DNA of 64,000 bases from Bugula neritina (GCA_964035545.1 OZ037765.1:24360504-24424503), one strand, 5' to 3'. Numbered from the stretch's first letter, positions 1 through 12,026 are shown. A program made the numbers and translations. Notes: generated from the sequence alone by a model not told the origin.

Positions 1-47
1 TTTAAGATTAACAGTAACTCTTAGTCAAGTGTAAGTCAAAACGTACA

Positions 48-131
48 CCAATACTCATACTCATAGTGATAGTCATACGGATATTCATAGTCATACTGAT
101 ACTGATAGTGATACTCATACTGATACTCAAG
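48..131 (+). repeat. Degenerate hexamer array, ATA[C/G]T[C/G]
   Basis: About thirteen consecutive hexamers follow the pattern ATA-S-T-S, for example ATACTC, ATAGTG, ATAGTC and ATACTG. Positions 4 and 6 vary almost freely between C and G, while the ATA and T positions stay fixed. The array lies in intergenic DNA. Similar arrays in both orientations occur near 25.8, 26.0, 27.6 and 31.4-31.6 kb. Confidence 0.8.
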
Positions 132-833
132 TGTGTAGCCATAGGAGCTCTAGATTTTTGTATTTTACAGCTTAGCACTATTAGTATTATTACTATTATG
201 TTTAACTTTTGGTATTAATTGAATTATTAGATTAATATTATTAATACTAATAGTAAAACTATTATCCTTATACTTAGACTTATAGTTATAGCAATAAACA
301 TAATTATAATGTTAATGGCCAATGACAGTAAGTTTGCTTTGCCTTCAGCGAGTACTTTGCAGATTGCTAGATGCAGCACAAAGTTCGAAGTCAATAAGTG
401 TAGCATTTGTATACGTATCATTGTCCAAATTTAAAACCGTAGACCCAAAGCTCGAGATCTCAATCACTGCACTCAATGACTACATACTTTGTGCTATCTC
501 AAACGATTCTTGATCACTTTACTAAAAACAGGAAGTAAAATAGCCCAAGTTTTTACTACACTTTGTGCTGTTGTCAAACGAACAGTACTGAGCTTTCCTT
601 GAGAAAACTTTTATAGTAAGAATAGCACTACAATTAAATTGCAGCGAGCAAAGCTTTACATTGAGCATAGTTGCAATGAACTGTTCAATCGTCTTCTAAT
701 GTGATTATAGGAATCCAAATACATTGTTTTCAACACGTCATTTATGGTGCCAACATTCGTATCACTTTATGAGTTTATCAAAGTAAATCGATTATTAATC
801 ATGCTAGTAGGAATACTAATAGTTATAGTAACA

Positions 834-1445
834 CTAATCTGTATTACTATAACTGCATAACTATAAATATAACTATGTCATAAGTATTAGTAATACTAAT
901 AGTGTTGGTATAATTATTGCTGTTACATTACTTATTACTATTAGTATAAGTATTACTATTAGTATTAGTATTAGTAAAATAGTATAACTATAAGTATAAG
1001 TTAAAGTATGACTATAAGTATAAGTATAAATAAATTTAAATAATATTAAATTATTAATAGTTAAGTTTTAGTATAAAATTTAAGTATAACATTTACATTA
1101 ACAGTTTTAGACTTTTAGTTTGAATTTCCAATTTAATTCATTTTTATCAAGTTTTACGAATAGTGAATCATTATTAATATTATAAATTTATAATTATTAA
1201 TATTATGAATTACAGATTTACTTTTTATGTTGTCTGTTAGCGTTACTGTTTAAGTTTTGCTTTGAGTTTGTATTGAACTTTATTACAATTTTAACTTGTG
1301 CTGATACTAAGCCTAAGGCTAATGAAGATTATAAATATCAATTAGTATTACTGTTAGTATTAGTGTAATTGTAACTATTACTATTAGTAATACTAATAGT
1401 AATAGTAATAGTATTACGATAAGTATAAGATTAGTTTAAGTTCAT
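834..1445. repeat. TAN-triplet tracts (TAC/TAG/TAT/TAA)
   Basis: Two tracts, at about 834-1000 and 1320-1445, are made mostly of TAN triplets in changing order, with TAGTAATACTA-like palindromic cores. The sequence reads much the same on both strands because TAC and GTA interchange. The part between them is AT-rich and unstructured. Confidence 0.7.
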
Positions 1446-2563
1446 GTTAAAATATAGACTATCACTATGACTATCAGTATCCTGATAAGCCAAGGCATAA
1501 GCAGTAATGGAGATTTTGATGGCTCATAATAATAATATTAGTAATAAATCTTGAACTTGAGGTATCAGTGATAAATAATTTTATTTTTTAGATCATTATG
1601 ATACAATAATAAATAGTGTAAATTAATAGTTAAATGCTATTACTTTACTGCTGTTGCTTGTAAGAATTATCTAATTTATAGTTATGGTAGTGAAAAGAAT
1701 AACTAAGCATAGTTGCAAGTGATTAGGGATACTATTTTCTGCAGATGTGGACAGTCTTTGGTTTAGCTTACAGTTATTATAATTATGGTTAGGTTGCTTA
1801 CAATTTTATATTTGTGGTTATTATCATAATTATATTTTTTGGTTAGCTTATTCTCATAAACTGCCCAATGCGAGAGGCTGATTTGCCCAAGCAAAAGTTA
1901 TATAGTGATATTCTGGAGTTTTTTCCTAGCTATGTTTTCTGTGACTGCTCCATTCGGTTATCCTGTATTTTTTGTAGGGATTTTTAGCACACCATTATAC
2001 TGAGATAGTAACTTTTTATTAGATAATATGCATGTTATGCATGCTTACTTGGTAACATTTTTTCAGATTGTTCATGTTATTATACTGCAGTATTGCTAGC
2101 TAAGTTAAACAAACATCTCAGATTGTCTGTGACATAGGGGGTTTAAGCAGTGTTTATAAAATACTCTTTAATATAGTCCTTTTTGGTTTAATACAGTGCT
2201 TTTAATAGTCAGTGAAGTCTGCTTGTTTTCTGTCTGCGACTTAATTAGGAACACAGTAGCACCAGTGTTTGAAATCACTAAACTCCGACTCTTCAAACGA
2301 CTTTATTTTTATACTTGCATATCCTAGTAATGACCATTTACAATCATAGATAGACGTTAGAAATCTATAGATCTACATATTTAAATTCATAGATTTGTAT
2401 GCTAGTTCTGCCTTTCATTTCACCCATGAAACAATTACGGATACTTGATGTTTCACCATTTCAGTCCCATTGGCTAAGTTATATGTAAAAACCAGGTCCG
2501 GTACTGCTCAAGTCATTTTGATAGCATGTGTAGAGTTCATGAATTCTTATATGAATAGGCAAA

Positions 2564-3187
2564 ATGAATGATGATCTCTTGGACAGAGAAAATCGTCAAA
2601 GGAGTGAGGTTCTTGCAAGTAAAATGGGCCGACTAAAAGATGTAAGTAAATGTTGAACTTATTGTTTATTGCTCCTAGTAATGGTTTAATAAAGTGCTAT
2701 TAAAGCTTTAGTCTCATGTAATGTTCCTATACATAGTACATATAGCTATTAGATATAGTATACACGCAGTAAATAAGCTTGTGCTCAACATTTTTGATGA
2801 ATTAGATATATATCTGATTGCTAACACATAGTAAACATATTCTTATGAATTGGTATTGCAGATTGCTATAGACTTACAGATGGAGGCTATTGATCAAAAC
2901 AGACATTTGGATGGAATGGTAGGTTACAGAATATGGACTACAAATATTGAGGAGACTAGCAGAATTAGATTTTGACAAATAATAAGTTATTGAGTAATAT
3001 ATTTCATCTGCAGGGAACTGAATTTGATTCAACAGAAGGGTTGTTGTCTGGCAGCGTGAAAAGAATCGGCAATATGATGAATTCCGGAAAAGGAAATCGT
3101 AAATTGATATGTTATATGATAGCATTAGCAGTTGTGATGTTTTTTGTAATATACTTTATAGCTAAATGGTCAAGCAAAGCAAGCTAA
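2564..3187 (+). CDS. BET1L: BET1-like Golgi Qc-SNARE (GS15), 3 exons
   Basis: Exons are 2564-2641, 2862-2918 and 3014-3187, all joined in phase 0 with GTAAGT/GTAGGT donors and CAG acceptors, giving about 102 residues. The protein is a small tail-anchored SNARE. A short N-terminus leads into one SNARE helix with DRENRQRSEVLASK, then DQNRHLDGM. The Gln of DQN is the likely zero-layer residue. GLLSGSVKR and SGKGNRKLICYM follow, then a single C-terminal membrane helix of about 20 residues and a short lumenal tail. The GSVKR and NRKL motifs match BET1L better than BET1. In other animals this protein works in retrograde and intra-Golgi fusion with syntaxin-5, GOSR1 and YKT6. The ATG was chosen because it directly precedes the conserved DRENR block. 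The 3' end lies only 163 bp from the NUP62 stop on the other strand. Confidence 0.93.
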
Positions 3188-3241
3188 TTTATTATTAAGT
3201 TATTCTTTATTGTATTATATTTAATATTATGTATAAATGCA

Positions 3242-3247
3242 TTTATT
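3242..3247 (-). terminator. NUP62 poly(A) signal (AATAAA on the minus strand)
   Basis: The plus strand reads TTTATT, which is AATAAA for NUP62, about 100 bp past its stop codon. No plus-strand AATAAA follows BET1L closely. A TATAAA-like variant near 3230 may serve it. The two 3' UTRs therefore probably overlap. Confidence 0.5.
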
Positions 3248-3349
3248 TTTACATCAAGAACATCTTTTTTTCTTTCAAGAGTACCATAACTATAAAAAAT
3301 GTACAATTACATACAGCACATATCAAAATGGGGTTTGGTGTTGTACTTA

Positions 3350-6300
3350 TCAACTGTATGCTAATCTAAAATTCTTTTCATGCTCTTTCTTTGTGTAATC
3401 AGCATACCGGGCAACCTCTTCTGTTTTCTTTTGAAGCACAGCTACAAAAAAAGAATTATGGTCATTATGGCTATGATATGTATAGTAGAATATTGATAAT
3501 GTCTAATGCAAAGCTGAAACTCATAGCTCAAACAGTATAACATACCAGCATTTTGATCCACCCACTGAAGTGATTCCATATGAGCATTTAGTATTTTCGA
3601 TATTTGCAGCATCTAAATAAAATACTTACAAATTGGACAAAGATTCAATAAGTACAAAAAACAGTAAAAATCTAACAATAATGTGTTATAAAAGTAGCAG
3701 AAATTGAAATTTTATTAACAAATTTACATCATAGATTTCAGTAAACTGATATTGAGAGTAAAGGTATAACATGATGTTGCGAATTTTATTGATTGAAAAA
3801 TGTTTCAAGAGTAATTTTCTGTATTTGAACAGAAGAAGCCAACAATTAAAATCAAATCTTTTATATGCAAGAAGAATAAACCACTAAACCAACTCTCGGG
3901 TTGGTTAGTTAACTTTATTCCAATTCAACTATAAATATAAATAAACTCTAGCCGAGGAAATCTGCAACTTACCGGATCTGATTTATCTTGAGAACTAGTG
4001 CCAGTGTTCAGGTGATCTACAACTTCCTTCAAATCTTCTGTCATTCGCTTAAGCTGTGCATCTATATGTTCTGCTATTTGATACCTAATTGAACAATTTG
4101 TGTGATGTTACATACAGTACAAATTCAAAACTGAAATAAGTACAAGTGTGTGTGCATCTCATTTATGATGGATGCATTGTAAACAGTTCAAAATTTGAAA
4201 AAAATATTCAAACAGAGTATCCCAAACTTATAAACATATAAAATACCAATTTATCTTAAAAATCAACAAAATTTACTTTGCTGCCAAGATCTATTGATTT
4301 TCTACTTTTCTGCAATAGCAATAAACTTGTATTTTTTCAACCTATAAGTTTTTAAATAACATGTACAGCATGTATTACTTATCAGTGACCACTCTCTATC
4401 TGCAAATATTTCACTGCTTAAAATATTCTATAATGGATCACAGATAATGACTCAGTAACATGGGATAAACTTATCTAAAAAAATTGGTAAATTTCCAAAT
4501 CTAAATTAGCATAATTTCAGTAGTTGAGGCTTAGTTCCCAGTAAGGAGATACCCCAGAAAATGACCTAGGATAAGAAATAGGCCAGTGTCCCTTTGTTTA
4601 CATTCAGTTTTATTGCCTACAGCCTAGTTATTTTACCTAGTGATTTCCAACACAAATATGAAAACTAGAAGAAACTTACTTGCCTAGTGATTGAAGCCTA
4701 ACTATCAGTAAATGTGAAAAACACTCCCAAGAAAAAATTAAAGAAGCCTAAAATGCTTGTCTGACTAATAGAATTAGTAATTCTTAGTTACTGCAGCAAT
4801 ATAAAACAAACAAGTGCATGTTCACTGTTGTTGAACTTCTATCAAATTATATTATGTTATTGATTAGTGGGTGTTCAGCAAAGGTTCAACTCAAAGTGCC
4901 ACTCACAACCATTTTGTGTATAATAGAAATACCCCTGAGTGTCAACTGGCGCTTTGCAGTTACATGTATAATGAGTGATTTAGCTGCACTACACACCATG
5001 CTGAAACCTTTATTTAACTAAAAGCGATTATAATAACAGCATTATTAGTCAACAAGTAGTTGTAGATAAATCACCAGATACATTATAGAATTAATTAAAC
5101 ACCAGGAACATCAGCCAGCTTCATTACCAATTGAAAACTGGCAACTTGCCAGCTTAGTTAGAATTTGCACCAAAGCTATACCAGAGCTCCGCCAGTATGG
5201 TGGCTTTCCTTACACCAACCAAGACACTACTAAAGCAAATTGACCAACTAGAAATAAACTGCATATGGTTATTGGCAGTTCAACTGTGAGTTCTCCTAAA
5301 ACCAGCTTGGTGAATAATCCTGATCACCAATTTCATATCTAAATGCTGCTGACTAAGGATTTCACATGAAGACCAAAACATAACTTAACCAAAAGGATTG
5401 ATAGTTACGCTGGGAGAAAGCCTAATATTTACATACGTATGTTCTCTTTCAGAGTCTGTATGCTGTTGGTAGTTGATAGCGGGAAGTTTCGCCACATTTT
5501 CCTCTAGAGGCACAAGCATCTCTTCAAGCTCTTTTTGCTGAGCGACTATGAAGTCTAATTCATCATTTAATCTGCGTTGATCCAACTTAACTTTGGCAAC
5601 CTCAGAATTCAACGTGGTAATCTAAAAATTTTTTGAAGACATAACAGCAATAAGTATAATTATAAACCATAAATTATTTGTAAAATAATTTATGGTTCTG
5701 TAATTCTCAAACTGAATTGCCTTATTATCAAATGAATTAATTATTAACCTCTTCGCCATTTTTTATTAGAACTTTATCCCAAGCATTGACTTTGGTAGCC
5801 TGCTCTAGAAAAAGCTTTTCCTGGTGCTCAAGCTCCATAGCCCACTTATTCATTTGCTCCTCTAGCTCCTTATATGTCATTTTAGTTCCAGAGCCTTCAC
5901 TAAAGAACCAACAACAGTCTTAAAAGTTTAACTCAAATACCAAGGAAATATATGTTTATAATACAAATTTGCAAAAAAATAGCATTTTATGACTGGCAAT
6001 TTTCGTCAATACCCGCTAGATCCAGCTGCTCCAGTTAAGGAAGTAGCAGTGGTTGTAGTCACTGTCGAAGGTCCACTTGTGGTAACAGAAGCGGTCTTAG
6101 AGCCTAGGAGAGCTGCTGGCATTAAATTAGACATTATCAAATTTATGGCTTCATACATTTTTTGGTACTATTAATTTGAACCCATTAAAATATTTTTTCT
6201 TAATAGATTATAAGCCTGATTAAATTATTTTTGGCATTAGTATTGTAGAACAAACAACTTGAAAACATACATGGTATATGGTATGGGTCAATTTATTTTA

Positions 6301-8602
6301 TTTAGTACACACTGAAAAATTGAGACTAAAAATTAAAGTTGCTTTAAAATTCATTAAAATATAACAATTGGTAGTAAGTCCATATGCTGATTTTAAATAC
6401 ATATGTATAGAAAAAAAGCGGAGAGAGGGTTGTGCAACAATAAAGTGCAACGACATTGACTTATTGCCCAATTAACATGTGGTTGCTGAAAGTGACAAAC
6501 TGTATTATTTCTAATAGATAAAAATTGGAACAGCTTGTACTTTAGTTAAGAAACTAAAAGCTGTTCTATTTAAAGAGTACAAGACGAAAAAATTATCAAA
6601 TTATATACACCAACTCTTTTTGATTTAATTAAATTCAGTTAACCAGGCATGGTATAAAAATTATTATGAAAACCTATGCTATTTGATTAAAAATTCAACA
6701 AGAAATTAAGCAAAACTGAATATATTTAACTATTTGGCTTTACTTGTTGGCACTTCATCGGTTTTAGCAAAAAATTTATTAGCAGCTACAATTTCATAAC
6801 ATAAGCAAAACATGAAAACATTCAGTGTGTACCAAATAAAGTCAAGTATCTCACATTAAAAAAAATTGTTTCAAACAAAAAAGTTTTACTTACAAGGACC
6901 GGCGGCCGGCATAGACAGAGAGCTTGACAATTGAGATCCAATAGCAGAACCACTTGACTTGACAACACCGGCACTAAGTGATGAGCCAATGGATGGACCA
7001 GCAGCTGTTTTGGTAACGTCACCGAGTTTTGCACTTGTTAAACTGAAACAACAATAATTTATTACAGGCTGTTGAGGTGCTGCCACAACCAGTAGACAAA
7101 TTGCTACACTTTATTCAGGTATAAGAGGCAGCTGTAGCCCAGCACTTGTTATTGAAAAAGCTCGTGTTACTTTTATTTGAGCTTTAAGAAAAGAACTTAC
7201 TCCAAGACCTGAGCAAGCTATAGAAACGTAGAATAGTAGACCCATGTTAGTACCAATGTCTTTTCATGTGTAAATCTTTTAGCTTAGCATACTTCGCAAG
7301 ATACATATGGCTATCTAATTTGAAGAGTTTTATTATATAAAAGATTTACATACCCGGTTGGAACAGCCTGTGACACAGGTGCAGATGTAGATACACCACC
7401 TACACATACATAAAGAAATTGTGAAATGTACAGATAATTTAGACACTAATTTATAAATATATATTATTGTAGTGAACACGGAATATTGAAGCACAACAGA
7501 CTTAACAAAAAAGTTGAACAACTAAGTGACTTTTAAAAAAGACAAGATCCTCTATTATAGGCATAATTTGAAAATTGCAAGCATAAGAGAAACCACACAT
7601 CTAAGCATCTATGTTGTACATTTTATTGCAAAACCTAGCAAATTTTAGAAGTTACAACATAGTAGAACCAATAACTAATGAGCGTTTTATGATGAGCTGT
7701 ATAAAAATAGTATTATTTATGTTTTAAGACTGGAGACACATGATTGTAATATAACTATGAAGTGACATAATACTCATATTACCATTATAGCACATTAGTT
7801 TTCATAAATATGCCAAACCAGTCAAGAGCTGGAACACAAATATACTGAACAATTAAAGTAGAAGAGCCATACCAAATAATAACACATCTAGTTTACTAAA
7901 AAAAAAACACATCATTGTTTAGTTTAGCCCAAATTTACCTGGTTGAGATAAGCTAGAAGCCAGAATATTCTTAGTGGTAGCTGGGACAGTAGGAAAACTA
8001 AACCCAGTCGCAGGAGCAGCACTATTAGTTGTTGCTGTTGAGGCAGTAAGGTTGAATGCAGTCGCAGAAGTAGCACTACTGGCCGGTTTTAGGTTACCAA
8101 AACTAAACCCAGTTGAAGGAGTAGCACTACTAGTTTGTGCCGCTTGACCGCCAAAACTAAGCCCAGTTGAAGGAGTAGTACTACTAGTTTGTGCCGCTTG
8201 ACCGCCAAAACTAAGCCCAGTTGAAGGAGTAGCACTACTAGTTTGTGCCGCTTGACCGCCAAAACTAAGCCCAGTTGAAGGAGTAGTACTACTAGTTTGT
8301 GCCGTTTGACCGCCAAAACTAAGCCCAGTTGAAGGAGTAGCACTACTAGTTTGTGCCGCTTGACCGCCAAAACTAAGCCCAGTTGAAGGAGTAGCACTAC
8401 TAGTTTGTGCCGCTTGACCGCCAAAACTAAACCCAGTTGAAGGAGTAGCACTACTAGTTTGTGCCGCTTGACCGCCAAAACTAAACCCAGTGGAAGGAGC
8501 AGCAGCTCCAGTGGATGCTGAAGTGGATCCGAAACCAGGTTTAGGAGTCCCGCCAAAACTAAATGCACTTGATGAGTTTGAAGCTTGGTTTGAGTTATTC
8601 AT
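3350..8602 (-). CDS. NUP62: Nuclear pore FG-nucleoporin p62, 9 exons
   Basis: Exons, 5' to 3' on the minus strand: 8602-7939, 7399-7354, 7042-6894, 6115-6013, 5899-5749, 5621-5437, 4084-3973, 3612-3546 and 3441-3350. They splice in frame to about 522 residues. The first exon is an FG domain (SFGG, GFSFG repeats) and the next three are Ser/Thr/Gly-rich linker. Exons 5-9 encode the Nsp1_C coiled coil: MTYKELEEQMNKWAMELEHQ, NAWDKVL, VKLDQRRLNDELDFIVAQQK, AEHIDAQLKRM and LNAHMESLQWVDQNA all align with vertebrate p62. The protein forms the NUP62-NUP58-NUP54 channel complex of the pore. Exon 4 has several in-frame candidate acceptors, including a CAGCAG pair, so its start may be 6115, 6112 or 6103. 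An in-frame ATG exists at 8623, but a TTTTTCAAG acceptor just before the 8602 ATG suggests a 5' UTR intron. The 1.35-kb intron 4085-5436 holds nothing I recognise. Confidence 0.93.
5665..5697. repeat. Perfect 15-bp hairpin inside a short NUP62 intron
   Basis: AACCATAAATTATTT, a 3-nt loop, then its exact reverse complement. It sits in the 127-bp intron 5622-5748, about 44 bp upstream of the acceptor on the gene's strand, where it could bring the donor and acceptor closer together or mask a branch point. It may also be a chance palindrome in AT-rich DNA. Confidence 0.75.
8101..8490 (-). repeat. 54-bp coding minisatellite in the NUP62 FG domain
   Basis: Seven near-identical 54-bp units encode QAAQTSSATPSTGxSFGG, 18 residues each. 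Differences are limited to Ala/Thr changes and Phe/Leu before SFGG. The near identity points to recent homogenisation or a variable-number array. A second frame stays open across the array because no unit contains a stop in it. That open frame is an artefact of the repeat. Confidence 0.92.
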
Positions 8603-9124
8603 GATTTCTTGAAAAAGAAACAAAAATGATCCAACACATTTACGATAATTGAAAAAAAAAACATATTAAAAAACTAAAGTTTATTTCAGAAAAGAACACC
8701 TCAACATGAGTGCTTGCAGTAGCTAGATTTTGAAATGAAGATGACCAATGAATACTCGTCAGGAAGATTTGTTAAATAAAAAATCTTTAAACTTATTGAG
8801 ACAAATATTTGAATTTGATTGACCTTTGTCAAGTAATTTATGAATATTCAGTGCAATTCAATACCTACTGAAATGAATTCAAACTAACTTAGCAAATTAT
8901 TCAATAAAAAAGTGAACAACTTTGTAACCCTATTTATCACCCAGTAATCAATAATCAATAAAAGACTAATTACAATATAAAACGATACTATCTTTATACT
9001 ATTTTAATTTAGAATTTTATCAATATAAAATATTAAATATGTATAAAAATGAACCAATGATGAAACTGAACACACTCCTAAAATTTGCAGTTGCAGGTAC
9101 AGTTTTAGTTTACAACCAGATGTA

Positions 9125-9890
9125 TGCAAATGTGTAATAGTAATACTAAATCCAACACTATTACTATTAGTATAGCATTACTATTAGTAATACTTATACT
9201 AACACTAATAATATAAACACACCCATACCAGTAATAGTAGTACTATTAGCATTACAGTTATACTAATACTATTAATATTACATTTACTTCAAATATAACT
9301 ATTAGCATTAGTATTACTAATACTTATACTATTACTAATAGTAATAGCAAAAATGTAATAACTATAAGTATAACTATTAGTAATAGTAATACTATTACTA
9401 TAGTATTACTATTACTACTTACTTGTATTACTATTACCAATAATACTAGGAAGACTGGTAGTAATAGTAATACTAATGCCAAGTCTAATACTAATAGCAA
9501 TAGTTAGTTTATTAAATTAGTATTACTATTAGTAATACCAATAGGCATAGCTACATAGTATGAGTATTGAGAATGAATATAGTTGTACTAATAATTATAG
9601 TTATAATAATACTAATACTAATGGTTATACTATAGTAATACTAATAGCAATAGTATTAGTATTACTATTAGTATTACCATTACTCAAATACTATAACTAT
9701 TACTATTAGTATTACTGATACTAATAGTTATAGTTAATGTTAATGTTATACTATTACATTTAGTTTTACTTTTACTTTTAATTTCATAGTTATGCTAATA
9801 CTAATACTGTAATAGTAATAATAATAGTAATATAATAATACTATAAAATTAGTAATAATAATACTGATAGTAATACTAATACTGTAATGG
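9125..9890. repeat. TAN-triplet repeat block
   Basis: Almost continuous TAC/TAG/TAT/TAA triplets with frequent switches that create short palindromes such as TAGTAATACTA. There is no coding signal, and the array is much less regular than a microsatellite. Confidence 0.8.
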
Positions 9891-9944
9891 TATTTCAATT
9901 TGTTATTGTATTTCCTTATTTAAAAATCAAAAAGTTACAACTTT

Positions 9945-10267
9945 AACTTGAGTTTTGAACTACTAGTAGTACTACTAGACCTAGCAGTAGTACCTATACC
10001 AATGGCAATAGTAAATCTAAATGTAATACTACTAGTAATACTACTAGTACTAGTACTAATACTAATAGTGATACTAATACTAATAGCACTGCTACTACTA
10101 TTACTATTAGTATTACTAGTACTGTACTAGAGTAGTAATACTAATACAGTAATACTAATACTAATAGTAATAGTAGTAGCAGTGCTACTACTACTAGTAC
10201 TAGTAGAAGTAGTAGTATTACTATTAGTACTACTACTAAGTACTAGTACTACTACTAGTAGTAGTAT

Positions 10268-10308
<41 letters not shown>

Positions 10309-10350
10309 CTAGTAGTAGGAGTAGTACTACTAGTAGTAGACGTAGTACCT
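9945..10350. repeat. TAG/TAC-rich repeat with a near-pure (TAG)n core
   Basis: This is the most ordered TAN block. It is rich in CTAGTACTAGTA palindromes and runs into an almost uninterrupted AGT/TAG microsatellite at about 10256-10320. Frames read through it give only Leu/Ile/Val or Ser/Thr runs, so they are not genes. Confidence 0.85.
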
Positions 10351-10513
10351 GTACTACTCAACTAGGAGTAGGTCCAGTACTACAAAATACAAATACAATA
10401 TAAATGAATATCGATATGAATATATTCACAATAATATCTCAAAATATACCTTAAAGAAATAGGCCAACTATAGCGTTGTTTAAAGTTAAAAAGAACAAAA
10501 ACTGAAAGAGATT

Positions 10514-10726
10514 ATGAGGATTATAAAATTTCTCAACCAGGTGAGGCAAAGGGTTTATGTTTTAAAAACGTCATTAATAGGCGCGGCAGTGCTGCTTTTA
10601 ATCGCCAACTTATTTATCGTAATGTCTCGGCAGAATTCTCATATCTTGGAGACTGAAAGAATAAATAATCATAATGATTCATTTAATCAATTAGCCCAGA
10701 TAGACCAAAGGGTTAGATCACACTGA
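10514..10726 (+). CDS. Possible orphan type II membrane-anchor ORF
   Basis: A 70-codon ORF with unusually non-repetitive, GC-richer sequence lies between two TAN-repeat blocks. It encodes a basic N-terminus (MRIIKFLNQVRQRVYVLKTS), a hydrophobic helix (LIGAAVLLLIANLFIVMS), then a polar stem ending NDSFNQLAQIDQRVRSH. This is the layout of the cytosolic tail, anchor and stem of Golgi glycosyltransferases. The FNQL patch faintly recalls the stem of GalNAc-transferases, but no catalytic domain follows on this strand before CERT1. It could be a gene fragment, a lone exon or a chance ORF. A CAG|GTGAGG donor-like site lies inside it. Confidence 0.3.
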   Translation: MRIIKFLNQVRQRVYVLKTSLIGAAVLLLIANLFIVMSRQNSHILETERINNHNDSFNQLAQIDQRVRSH

Positions 10727-10924
10727 ATTATACTACATTGACTCTATTACTATTAGGATCTAATGGTCGTGGTAGATACCGCAAAGGAGGTTTTGTGACC
10801 TTAATAATATTAATAATTATTATTATCATAATTATAAATTATTAATGTTATATTTTTATGACAATGATTTCGAGATGCTCTTACTCTTAGTTACTGTTAC
10901 TGTTAGTGTTTAAAAGCATATATT

Positions 10925-11790
10925 TTAATTTATAATAATTATCAGTATTACTATTAGTATTAGTATTACTATTACTATTAGTATTAGTATTAGACTTACT
11001 CTTAGAGTTAGTGTATTACTAATTATTAGGTCTAGTAGTACTATTAGTATTACTATTACTATTACTATTAGTAATAGAGATTTGAGGCTACCACCTCAGG
11101 CTCATAACACAAACTCAGCTTAGCTATCACTATGACTATGAGTATGTCAGTATGTGCTAAAATGCTAAAATATTCAAACTTATCTACATGCTAGAATATA
11201 ATTTTCATTTTTATCTTAACATAGAATAAACTCAAACAAAAATAACATAAGACTAAGAGGCGCTCATAATTTTGTGCCTGTAGGTGTTAGCAGAGTGTTC
11301 TAATTTTTACGAGGTGAGTTACAAGGTGGGTTAGTGTTACTCTTAGAGTGTTACTACTACTACTAGTATTACTAAATACTTATACTTATAGTTATACTAT
11401 TAGTATGACTATTAATAATGATATTAGTAATACTATGAGCATTATACTTGATATTACTATTAGAATAATACTAATACTAATAGTATTACACTCACTAATA
11501 CTATTACTATTACTATTACTAATTAGTATTACTTAATGCTAACAGTTATTGTAATACTATAGACATAATTACTGTTAGTGTTACTGTTAGTATCAATATC
11601 GTATGATTACTATTAGTGCTAGTGTTACTATTAGTATTGCTATTAGACGTAGTATTACTATGACTATCACTATAATTATAAGTATAACATTAAGTGATTA
11701 ACTTTTACTTAATTGATTAGCAGTAAGTATATCTATAAGTATAACTATAGGCATAACTATACTAAATTATATTTATTATACTAATACTAA
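10925..11790. repeat. TAN-triplet repeat tracts
   Basis: Tracts at about 10925-11080 and 11340-11790 have the same TAN composition as the blocks at 9.1-10.3 kb. The gap between them is ordinary AT-rich sequence with a small TATSAS hexamer patch near 11125-11150. Confidence 0.75.
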
Positions 11791-12026
11791 GAGTTACCCA
11801 TAATGATAGTTATTGTTACTAAACCTAAACTAAAAGAAACATTAATTTATCTTAGTTAACTGGTGGTAAACTGTAAATTGAAACACGGAATGAGAGTTGC
11901 TTAAATGGTATTGAGAATTCCAATGATTCAGTGGGAATTTTTAACTTTTTCATTTTGAAGTTCAAGTTTAAGTTGATTTTTATCATTATTTATCTATTTC
12001 TAATAGTCATAATATAATATTCATCA

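Larger units (their letters stand above)
1..2563. other. Intergenic region left of BET1L, repeat-rich
   Basis: No coding region could be supported here. The stretch holds an ATA-S-T-S hexamer array at about 48-131 and TAN-triplet tracts at about 834-1000 and 1320-1445. A diverged dispersed repeat lies at about 330-700 and has a second copy near 26.4 kb. The last few hundred bases before the BET1L start are ordinary AT-rich DNA and presumably contain its promoter. No TATA box or initiator could be singled out. Confidence 0.6.

Noticed and set aside
8089-8568. A 159-residue Leu/Val-rich ORF on the minus strand
   Set aside because: It is a shadow frame of the NUP62 FG minisatellite, open only because the 54-bp unit has no stop in that frame.
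9948-10403. Leu/Val and Ser-rich ORFs
   Set aside because: They are frames through TAN-triplet and (TAG)n repeats, with no start context, domain or splice logic.
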